Origin: Candidatus Desulforudis audaxviator MP104C
GTDB lineage: Bacteria > Bacillota > Desulfotomaculia > Desulfotomaculales > Desulforudaceae
Direction of reading: 5' to 3'
Assembly: GCF_000018425.1 (NCBI RefSeq)
Contig: NC_010424.1
Location: 310,001 to 374,000 of the forward strand
DNA: 64,000 nucleotides
Of this stretch, positions 56,577 through 64,000 are shown one piece after another. A program made the translations under genes and the position numbers. Within the stretch, counting starts at the first letter, position 1. Each line of letters begins with the position of its first letter. Below the pieces are notes generated by a model that was not told the DNA's origin, ran no database searches, and was given only the letters and a program-made list of their open reading frames with translations.

Positions 56577-57506
56577 TTGACGAGCCTTAAAGGGCGCGAC
56601 TTTCTTTCCATTCTCGATTTCTCCGTTTCGGAGCTGGAGGCTGTCTTCAGCCTGGCCCGCGACCTGAAGCGTAAACAGCGGGCCGGCGAGGCCCATCCGC
56701 TGTGCGCCGGCAAAACCCTGGCGATGATCTTTCAGAAGCCCTCGACCCGGACCCGGGTCTCCTTCGAGGCCGGCATGTTCCAGCTCGGCGGGCACGCCCT
56801 GTACCTGAACGCCGCCGACCTGCAGCTGGGCCGCGGCGAGACGGTCGCCGACACCGCCCGGGTGCTTTCCCGCTACGTGGACGGGATTATGATCCGGACC
56901 TTCAAGCAGTCCGACGTGGAGGAACTGGCCGCCCACGCCGAAGTGCCGGTGATCAACGGCCTCACCGACTGGGAACACCCGTGCCAGATCCTGGCCGATT
57001 TCCTGACCATCCTGGAACACAAGGGCCGCCTGGCCGGGCTGAAGCTGGCCTACGTCGGGGACGGAAACAATGTGGCCCACTCGCTCCTTTTGGGCGGGGC
57101 CCGCCTCGGGATGCGGGTGGCCGTATCCTCGCCCCGGGGTTACGAGCCCGCGCCGGACCTGGTGTCCCGGGCCGCCGCCGAAGCGGTGCGGACCGGCGGA
57201 GCCGTCGAGCTGACGACCGACCCAGCCGCCGCCGTCCGGGACGCCGACGTGGTGGTCACCGACACCTGGGCGTCCATGGGCCGGGAGAGTGAGCACAGCG
57301 CCCGGGTCAAGGCTTTTGCCCCGTACCAGGTGAACGAGGCGCTGGTCGCGCACGCGCGGCCGGATTACATCTTCATGCACTGCCTGCCGGCCCACCGGGG
57401 CGAGGAAGTGGTGGACGCCGTCATGGACGGCCCGCGCAGCGTGATCTGGGACGAGGCCGAAAACCGCCTGCACGTCCAGAAGGCGCTCCTGGCCCTGGTG
57501 CTCTAA
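56577..57506 (+). CDS. argF: Ornithine carbamoyltransferase
   Basis: 309 residues. [20 protein letters not shown] contains the carbamoyl-phosphate motif [24 protein letters not shown] follows, and [13 protein letters not shown] carries the catalytic HCLP. These blocks separate it from aspartate carbamoyltransferase. TTG start with AGCGAGGG just upstream inside the argD end. Confidence 0.96.
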   Translation: MTSLKGRDFLSILDFSVSELEAVFSLARDLKRKQRAGEAHPLCAGKTLAMIFQKPSTRTRVSFEAGMFQLGGHALYLNAADLQLGRGETVADTARVLSRYVDGIMIRTFKQSDVEELAAHAEVPVINGLTDWEHPCQILADFLTILEHKGRLAGLKLAYVGDGNNVAHSLLLGGARLGMRVAVSSPRGYEPAPDLVSRAAAEAVRTGGAVELTTDPAAAVRDADVVVTDTWASMGRESEHSARVKAFAPYQVNEALVAHARPDYIFMHCLPAHRGEEVVDAVMDGPRSVIWDEAENRLHVQKALLALVL

Positions 57507-57568
57507 TTCATAGTCGAACAAAAGCAGTCAAACCGAAAGCGCAAAATCAAAGGGGGATGCAACATAAA

Positions 57569-58768
<1,200 letters not shown>

Positions 58769-58790
58769 TTCACACGGGGAGGAAGCATCA

Positions 58791-60170
58791 ATGTCTAGAT
58801 TGTGGGGCGGACGGTTCCGCAAGGAAACCGACCCGCTGGTGGAGGAGTTCCACTCGTCTCTATCCTTTGACCGGCGCCTGTACGCGTACGACATCCGGGG
58901 CAGCATTGCCCACGCGCGCATGCTCGGGCGGGTGGGGATCATCAGCGCCGAAGAGGCCCGGACCCTGGAGGCCGGCCTGTACGCCGTCCTCGATGATTTC
59001 AACGCCGGCCGGGTGGCTTTTTCCCCGGAGGACGAGGACATCCACAGCTTGGTGGAACGGCTGCTGATCGCCCGGGTCGGGGAGGTGGGCAAAAAACTGC
59101 ACACCGCCCGCAGCCGCAACGACCAGGTGGCGCTGGACGTCCGGATGTATCTGAAGGACGAGATCGACGCCGTCCGGGAACTGCTGGCCGAACTCCAGCA
59201 CACCCTCCTGGATCTGGCCGAGCGGCACATCGAGACGCTCCTGCCGGGTTACACCCATCTCCAACGGGCGCAGCCGGTGACCCTGGCCCACCACCTGCTG
59301 GCCTACGTGGAAATGTTCCACCGGGACGCGGAGCGGCTTGCCGACTGCCGCCGGCGGACCGACGTGCTGCCGCTGGGCGCCGGAGCCCTCGCCGGGACCG
59401 TTTTCCCGATCGACCGGGAATACACGGCCGCCGAACTCGGGTTCGCCGCCCTGGCGGAAAACAGCCTGGACGCCGTGTCGGACCGCGACTTCGCGGTCGA
59501 GTTCTGCGCCGCGGCCGCCCTGATCATGGTGCACCTCTCGCGGTTCTGCGAGGAATTGGTGCTGTGGTCCACCGCCGAATTCGGCTTCGCCGAGATGGAC
59601 GACGCCTTCGCCACCGGGAGCAGTATGATGCCCCAGAAGAAAAACCCGGACATGGCCGAACTGATCCGGGGCAAGTCGGGCCGGGTGTTCGGCGACCTGC
59701 AGGCGCTCCTGGCCATGCTGAAGGGGTTGCCGCTCGCCTACAACAAGGACATGCAGGAGGACAAGGAGGCACTGTTCGACGCCGTGGACACGGTGAAGAA
59801 GTGTCTTATGGTGTTCACCGCAATGATCGGGACGGTCAGCTTCCGGGAGCAGGCCATGGACCGGGCGGTCCGGGGCGGTTTCACCAACGCCACCGACCTG
59901 GCAGACTACCTGGCCGGACGGGGGGTACCGTTCCGCGAGGCCCACGAGATCGTCGGAGAAATAGTCCTTTACGCCCTGGAGACCGGCAAGACCCTCGAAG
60001 AACTCACGCTGGAGGAGTACCGCCGTTTTTCCGCGGCGGTCGGGGAAGACGTGTACGCGGCCATCCGGGTCGAGCATTGCCTCGCCGCCCGTAAGGTGCA
60101 CGGCGGCCCCGCCCCCGAAACGGTGCGCGCCGCCATCGCCCGCGCCCGCAAGCGCCTGGAGAGAGTCTAG
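58791..60170 (+). CDS. argH: Argininosuccinate lyase
   Basis: 459 residues, fumarase/aspartase superfamily. LWGGRFRKETDPLVEEFHSS, HTARSRNDQVALDVRMYLKD, PGYTHLQRAQPVTLAHHLLA and the catalytic loop GSSMMPQKKNPDMAELIRGK are present. It releases arginine and fumarate, completing the pathway. ATG 58791 follows GGGGAGG. Last gene of the operon; a hairpin terminator follows at 60189. Confidence 0.97.
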   Translation: MSRLWGGRFRKETDPLVEEFHSSLSFDRRLYAYDIRGSIAHARMLGRVGIISAEEARTLEAGLYAVLDDFNAGRVAFSPEDEDIHSLVERLLIARVGEVGKKLHTARSRNDQVALDVRMYLKDEIDAVRELLAELQHTLLDLAERHIETLLPGYTHLQRAQPVTLAHHLLAYVEMFHRDAERLADCRRRTDVLPLGAGALAGTVFPIDREYTAAELGFAALAENSLDAVSDRDFAVEFCAAAALIMVHLSRFCEELVLWSTAEFGFAEMDDAFATGSSMMPQKKNPDMAELIRGKSGRVFGDLQALLAMLKGLPLAYNKDMQEDKEALFDAVDTVKKCLMVFTAMIGTVSFREQAMDRAVRGGFTNATDLADYLAGRGVPFREAHEIVGEIVLYALETGKTLEELTLEEYRRFSAAVGEDVYAAIRVEHCLAARKVHGGPAPETVRAAIARARKRLERV

Positions 60171-60188
60171 TCCGGCCCGGTTTACGAA

Positions 60189-60234
60189 CCGGCCTACTCA
60201 CTGCCCCGCAGTGACGACGGCCGGGTCTTTTTTT
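60189..60234 (+). terminator. Terminator of the arginine operon
   Basis: Outer stem CCGGCC (60189-60194) with GGCCGG (60219-60224), inner perfect stem TCACTG-CCCC-GCAGTGA, then GTCTTTTTTT. Confidence 0.85.
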
Positions 60235-60470
60235 CGGAGCCCTCTCGCCCCCATCGGCTCCCGTCAATGATCTATAATCTTCTATAATCTATTGAATCTA
60301 TTGCGGCGTTTTCCCCGCCGCTTGAAGGGTTGCCGCTGCCGCGCGGCCTCAGAAGCGGCTATTGCCGTTGCCTGTTTGTTAATGTTTTATGCGGGAGATC
60401 CTGTAACTTTTCGGGTTCTCCAACTGTTATATTTGGTAGAGGGATAAACGGGGTTGTTAGGAGGTACGGG
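60235..60470. other. Region upstream of the sigma factor gene
   Basis: Around 60268-60300 a TCTATAATCT unit is repeated. The rest leads into the predicted ECF-type promoter. No gene is visible. Confidence 0.4.
60402..60431 (+). promoter_or_regulatory. Possible ECF sigma promoter (autoregulation)
   Basis: TGTAAC (60402-60407) and GTTATA (60426-60431) are 18 bases apart and followed by the sigma factor gene 40 bases on. A TGTAAC/TGAAC -35 with non-sigma-A -10 is usual for ECF autoregulated promoters. No good sigma-A hexamers lie here. Confidence 0.45.
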
Positions 60471-61016
60471 ATGGCGGAGACGGTGGTGGCTCCGGATGAG
60501 GCCGGTCTGGTGGAGCGAGCCGGGCACGATCCGGAGGCGTTCCTGGAACTCTACAACCGGCACGTAAACGGGCTGTACCGGTTTGCGTTTTACCGGCTTG
60601 GAAACCGGGAGGAGGCTGAGGACGCGGTGTCCCAAACCTTTCTGCAGGCGATGCGCTACCTGGACCGGTACGAACAGCGGGGCATCCCGTTCCGCCACTG
60701 GTTGTACCGTATCGCGGCCGGCGTCATTTCTCGCGCCGCCGACTACCGGCGACGGGAGATACCGCTGACGGCGGGGCGTTTTGATACCGGCACCGGCGAC
60801 CCGGAGGCGCTTCCGGAACGGCTGGATCTGGCGGCGCTGCTTCGCACACTGCCCGCGACGCAGCAGGAGGTGCTGGTGCTGCGTTACGTCCAGGATCTCA
60901 GCCTGCGGGAGGTGGCCCAGATCACGGGCCGGTCCGAGGGCGCCGTGAAGCAGTTGGCCTGGCGCGGCTTGCGTACTCTGCGGGAGAGGATGGGGATCGG
61001 TGGGCCACAGGGATAA
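60471..61016 (+). CDS. RNA polymerase sigma factor, ECF (sigma-70 group 4) type
   Basis: 181 residues. Region 2: FLELYNRHVNGLYRFAFYRL, EEAEDAVSQTFLQAMRYLDR; region 4: LPATQQEVLVLRYVQDLSLR then EVAQITGRSEGAVKQLAWRG. No region 3 or extra domain. ATG 60471 follows TAGGAGGTACGGG. The next gene overlaps its end by 17 bp and codes for a membrane-spanning protein with a cytoplasmic head, the usual place for an anti-sigma factor. Confidence 0.9.
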   Translation: MAETVVAPDEAGLVERAGHDPEAFLELYNRHVNGLYRFAFYRLGNREEAEDAVSQTFLQAMRYLDRYEQRGIPFRHWLYRIAAGVISRAADYRRREIPLTAGRFDTGTGDPEALPERLDLAALLRTLPATQQEVLVLRYVQDLSLREVAQITGRSEGAVKQLAWRGLRTLRERMGIGGPQG

Positions 61017-62967
61017 GACCGACGGAGAATTGGAGCGGCTGGAACGGGATTTGGGCGAGCGCCTGCGCGGGCTGCCGGCGGTTGAGCCGGACCCCGCCTT
61101 TCGGGAGCGGCTGCGCGGACGGCTGGCGGCGGAACACGCGGCCCCGGCAAACGGGCGCCGCCGCGGCGGCCGGCGGACAGGCGGTGCGTTCACCCCGTTC
61201 CGTGCCGCTATCGTGGCCGCCGCCTGCCTGTTGCTGGTGTTTGCCGGCTGGTTCCGATTCCTGGGTTCCGACGAAATGGGTGAGCCCGTGCCGGGCGCCC
61301 TGTTCCTGGCGCAGGCCCAGGCGGGAATGGGGGTTCAGCTGGGGGAATTCGCCCTCACGCCGGGCGGCCTGGACACCCTGCGCCAGGTGCGGTTCGAGAT
61401 CGGGGGCAGGCTGCCGAAGGCTCCGTCTCAGGGACGTGTCTGGCGGTTGAAACAGGCGAAGATGACCGCGGCCGAGGCCCTGGCGCTGGCGGTACGGATG
61501 GGTATAGAGCACCCGAGGCTGCCGGACGGATGGGAGTCTTCCACCGGTGCGAGCGTTTCCTGTTCGGCGGGCGGGGATCAGCGCCTGCTGATCTGGCCGC
61601 TGGGCACGTGGTTGTATGAAGACTATCCGGCTAGGGGCGACGAAACACAACCGTCTCCGCCCCCGGCAAAGACGGTGACGCACGAACAGGCGCGGGCGGC
61701 GGCCCTGGAGTGGCTGGAACGGGCCGGGCTGCTGCCGGAAGAGGGTACTTACGATGTTGAACAGCGGGACTATGAAGTGACCCTGCGCCGGGCGGCCACG
61801 CCGGACGGCCTGCCGGTGGCCGGTGATGAACTGCGGATCACCGTGGCGCTCACTACGGACGGCAAGGTATACACCGCCTATGGGAACTGGTATCCGGTTG
61901 AGGACTCGTTCGCCGCCGGGTTGATCGGGTACGAGGAAGCCCTGGAACGCCTGCGTCGGGGCGAGGGGTTGTTCGAGGCGCACGGCGGCTTCAACCCGGG
62001 CGTGGCGGTGATCGGCACGGTGGAGCCGGCCTACCGCCTGGCCTTCGCCCTGGACCACACGCCCTACCTGGTACCAGTCGCCGTGTTCCGCGGGGAATTC
62101 ACCCCGGACCAAGGCGAACCGCGGCCCTTCGCCGCCTACGTTTCGCTGCTGGAGTACCGGACCGGGCCCAACGCCGGCAACTTCGTCCTGGACGCGGCGC
62201 TGCCGGAAGTGCCGGAAAGGGCGCGCGGCCTGCGCGAACGGCTGCTCGCGGCCACCGAAGCCGAACTGCCCGCATTGGCTTCCTTCTTCGGGTTGACCGG
62301 GGCACCGGGGGATGACGGCGTGATCCGCGGTCCGCGGGGCGAGGAACTGGGGCCGACCTCCTGGGACGGGGGCTGGATTTATCGCGGTCCGGAGGCGTCC
62401 ACCCACGCGCGCGACACCGCCCGAGTGGATGTCCCGGCGCTGGTGGAAGCGGCGCGCACCTTGGTGGCCGGCCTGCCCGCGCTGCCCGGGGAACCGGGGG
62501 AGCCGCAGCTTGTGGAATCCGGAACCGGCGAGTGGGCGGGGGTCAGAATCCCACTGCTGTACGGCGGGTTGCCGGTGGTAAAACCCGACGACCGAAGTTA
62601 CTTGTCCCACCTCTGGGTATGGCAGTTCGGCACCGACCGGGAGGTGTGGACGGTGAAGTGTTCGCACCCTATGGAGTTCACGGGGGAGGAAATTCCGCTG
62701 ATCACACCGGGTGAGGCCTGGGAGAAACTGCTCGGAAATGAGTCCGTGGTTTACGTGGACGCGTTCTTTGGAGCAATTCCCGGCGCGCGGTTCGCCGTCC
62801 CGCAATCCCGGGTTACCGACGTTAAGCTAGTCTACCTTCCGCGCCACCCGCAGCTGGTACGCAACGCGCAATACGACCTGATGTACCAGTTCGCCGGCGA
62901 GGCCCAGGTGGGCAGCCGCCGGATCGAATTCGCAGCCTACGTAGAGGCACGGAAGCCAGCCTCCTGA
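61000..62967 (+). CDS. Membrane-anchored probable anti-sigma factor with large extracytoplasmic region
   Basis: 655 residues. Residues 1-65 are a charged cytoplasmic head (GELERLERDLGERLRGLPAV, with RERLRGRLAAEH), residues 66-86 one membrane span (FRAAIVAAACLLLVFAGWF), and the remaining 570 residues an external region without recognised catalytic motif but with repeated YDVEQRDYEVTLRRA- and ALDHTPYLVPVAVFRGEF-like strands, reminiscent of YcdB/PepSY-like repeats. GTG start lies 17 bp inside the sigma gene. The head lacks the HxxxCxxC zinc motif of ZAS anti-sigmas. Role as cognate anti-sigma and envelope sensor is inferred from context. Confidence 0.7.
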   Translation: MGHRDKTDGELERLERDLGERLRGLPAVEPDPAFRERLRGRLAAEHAAPANGRRRGGRRTGGAFTPFRAAIVAAACLLLVFAGWFRFLGSDEMGEPVPGALFLAQAQAGMGVQLGEFALTPGGLDTLRQVRFEIGGRLPKAPSQGRVWRLKQAKMTAAEALALAVRMGIEHPRLPDGWESSTGASVSCSAGGDQRLLIWPLGTWLYEDYPARGDETQPSPPPAKTVTHEQARAAALEWLERAGLLPEEGTYDVEQRDYEVTLRRAATPDGLPVAGDELRITVALTTDGKVYTAYGNWYPVEDSFAAGLIGYEEALERLRRGEGLFEAHGGFNPGVAVIGTVEPAYRLAFALDHTPYLVPVAVFRGEFTPDQGEPRPFAAYVSLLEYRTGPNAGNFVLDAALPEVPERARGLRERLLAATEAELPALASFFGLTGAPGDDGVIRGPRGEELGPTSWDGGWIYRGPEASTHARDTARVDVPALVEAARTLVAGLPALPGEPGEPQLVESGTGEWAGVRIPLLYGGLPVVKPDDRSYLSHLWVWQFGTDREVWTVKCSHPMEFTGEEIPLITPGEAWEKLLGNESVVYVDAFFGAIPGARFAVPQSRVTDVKLVYLPRHPQLVRNAQYDLMYQFAGEAQVGSRRIEFAAYVEARKPAS

Positions 62968-62991
62968 AATCAATTTGTGTACTTCCGAAGC

Positions 62992-63017
62992 GCCCCCGGG
63001 TCATCCGGGGGTCTTTT
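62992..63017 (+). terminator. Terminator of the sigma/anti-sigma operon
   Basis: CCCCCGG (62993-62999), loop GTCAT, CCGGGGG (63005-63011), then TCTTTTC. Confidence 0.85.
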
Positions 63018-63244
63018 CTGTGCGGCCGGCATATTATTGAATATCGTGTACTTTCGGCACCTCCGCCCCAATCGCCCGCAATACGGCTTCAAGCTTTGCG
63101 TTTCGTAGTCTGACCCCATCAAGCCGGCAAGCTGACGGTCTTCCGGTGACATTACTCCGGCCGTTCCCGGCATATGGCTATTCTCTGGTAGCTGACAGTC
63201 GGGGGTTTTAGTTCTTAAGGCCCGACTCCCCTTGGTCTCGCGGC
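63018..63244. other. Intergenic region before the pyrophosphatase gene end
   Basis: About 225 bases between converging genes. GTGTACTTTCGGCACC near 63049 echoes GTGTACTTCCGAAGCG near 62977. No gene or RNA recognised. Confidence 0.35.
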
Positions 63245-64000
63245 CTACCGTTCCCGCAGGGCCGTCGCGATCCGGGGGATGAAGTCCTTCTTCCGGGAGA
63301 GTACCCGGGGCACAAAGCATTTGCCGTCTTCGACCTTAACCCCGAAGGCCCGGCCGACAATTTCCTGCTCGGCGCCCTCGACCCAGATCTCCTCGCCTTT
63401 GCCCGAAAGCGGGTTGGTGATCAGGAGCGCCAGGAGGTCATAGCCCCCCGCCAGGCAGAGCTTCTCCATCTCGCCCTTGATCTCTGCCTCCCGGGACTTG
63501 ATCTCGGAGTCGTCCAGGACCATAATCTGGTTCACCCCGATTTTCTTCCCCGCCAGGTGGTATTCCTTAAAGTCCAGCGTGACGATTTCCTGGGCCGGGA
63601 TGCCCTCGGCGGTGACGCTGACCGCCAGGAGTTCCTTGCCGTAGTCCGCCAGGTTCAGCCCGGCCATCTCGCTTAGACGGTGCGCCATCACGTGGTCCTT
63701 GTCGGTGGTGGTGGAAAGGGTCAGGAGCAGGGTGTCCGACAGGATGCCCGAGAGGAGCGCGCCCGCGATCTCGGGGGGGACCTCCACCTGGTGCAGGCAA
63801 AGCTGCATGGCCACGATGGTGCAGGTGCTCCCGACCGGCTCGTTGTAGACGGTGATCGGCTTGATGGTCGAGATGTCCCCCAGGCGGTGGTGATCGATGA
63901 TCTCCAGAATGTCGGCCTGCTCGATGTCGGCCACGGCCTGGGAGATCTCGTTGTGGTCCACCAGGATCACCTGCTTCTGAACGGGGTCTAAAAGGTCGCT
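63245..64000 (-). CDS. Manganese-dependent (family II, DHH) inorganic pyrophosphatase, partial
   Basis: The window holds 251 codons of the 3' part; the N-terminus is beyond the right edge, and the ATG-like start at 63970 (VILVDHNE) is internal. LEIIDHHRLGD is the DHH-type metal and substrate motif, AVSVTAEGI and MVLDDSEIKSREAEI follow, and KDFIPRIATALRER ends the C-terminal domain with the RKK-like substrate motif SRKKDFIP. Family II PPases hydrolyse PPi in the cytoplasm with Mn or Co. The segment LLDPVQKQVILVDHNE is also what follows the CBS-DRTGG insert in CBS-containing PPases, but that part is not visible. Confidence 0.88.
   Translation of the reverse strand, partial: SDLLDPVQKQVILVDHNEISQAVADIEQADILEIIDHHRLGDISTIKPITVYNEPVGSTCTIVAMQLCLHQVEVPPEIAGALLSGILSDTLLLTLSTTTDKDHVMAHRLSEMAGLNLADYGKELLAVSVTAEGIPAQEIVTLDFKEYHLAGKKIGVNQIMVLDDSEIKSREAEIKGEMEKLCLAGGYDLLALLITNPLSGKGEEIWVEGAEQEIVGRAFGVKVEDGKCFVPRVLSRKKDFIPRIATALRER

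Noticed and set aside
60922-62805. A 627-codon minus-strand frame opposite the anti-sigma-like gene
   Set aside because: Composition of a shadow frame; the plus strand overlaps the sigma gene in the usual way and encodes a membrane span.

Overview
The window is a GC-rich, mostly plus-strand stretch of a Gram-positive, probably spore-forming Clostridia genome. CwlD (cortex-type amidase), WhiA, RapZ, a MinJ-like PDZ protein beside a CtpA-type protease, SD-led GTG/TTG starts and sigma-A style TTGACA/TATAAT promoters (often with TGN before the -10) all point there. Gene content and order resemble the Desulfotomaculum/Pelotomaculum/Desulforudis group of Peptococcaceae; a Candidatus Desulforudis-like genome would fit, but this placement is inference.

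Layout. 0-4 kb: end of ctpA, a MinJ-like protein, CooT-type nickel protein, family 4 uracil-DNA glycosylase, a DUF2508-like small protein, and a lipoprotein with a sugar-binding-protein fold and a Gln/Gly tail. 4.5-11.4 kb: uvrB-uvrA-uvrC excision repair. 11.5-18.8 kb: HAD phosphatase, ROK kinase, glycogen debranching enzyme, PGI/PMI, RapZ and WhiA. 18.9-25.3 kb: gap-pgk-tpiA-gpmI-eno, then secG. 25.4-32.5 kb: proton-type membrane pyrophosphatase, TauE permease, a PadR regulator coupled to a solute-binding protein without signal peptide (minus strand), ArsA-type ATPase and a macrodomain protein.

32.5-38.4 kb is a graveyard of mobile DNA: two IS3 fragments, two copies of an IS256 right end, an IS110 remnant, a nearly complete ISNCY/IS1202-like element with an 18-bp target duplication, a vapBC-type toxin-antitoxin pair, a Tat-lipoprotein nitroreductase, and what looks like the first 33 codons of a brxF-like BREX gene cut off inside its Walker A motif. 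At 38.43 kb a well-formed promoter leads into a yybP-ykoY (manganese) type riboswitch with its own terminator, followed by a coupled trio of small genes rather than a recognised manganese exporter.

39.8-51.8 kb: ADP-ribosylglycohydrolase, a thioesterase, HD protein, RNase R, rplM-rpsI, cwlD, a 27-residue membrane peptide, a tandem pair of paralogous unknown proteins, a membrane serine protease, a LysE exporter, and a Memo/AMMECR1 fusion next to its radical SAM partner. 51.8-60.2 kb: complete arginine operon argC-J-B-D-F-G-H from one strong promoter with a likely ArgR site. 60.4-63.0 kb: an ECF sigma factor with its probable membrane-anchored anti-sigma partner. The end holds part of a DHH-type (family II) pyrophosphatase on the minus strand.

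Five intergenic sites carry related palindromes (GGGGCC- or GGTGTC-type cores in the same A/T-flanked frame) typical of REP elements, and a separate pair of 26-bp inverted repeats sits between argC and argJ. No rRNA, tRNA or CRISPR array was recognised.
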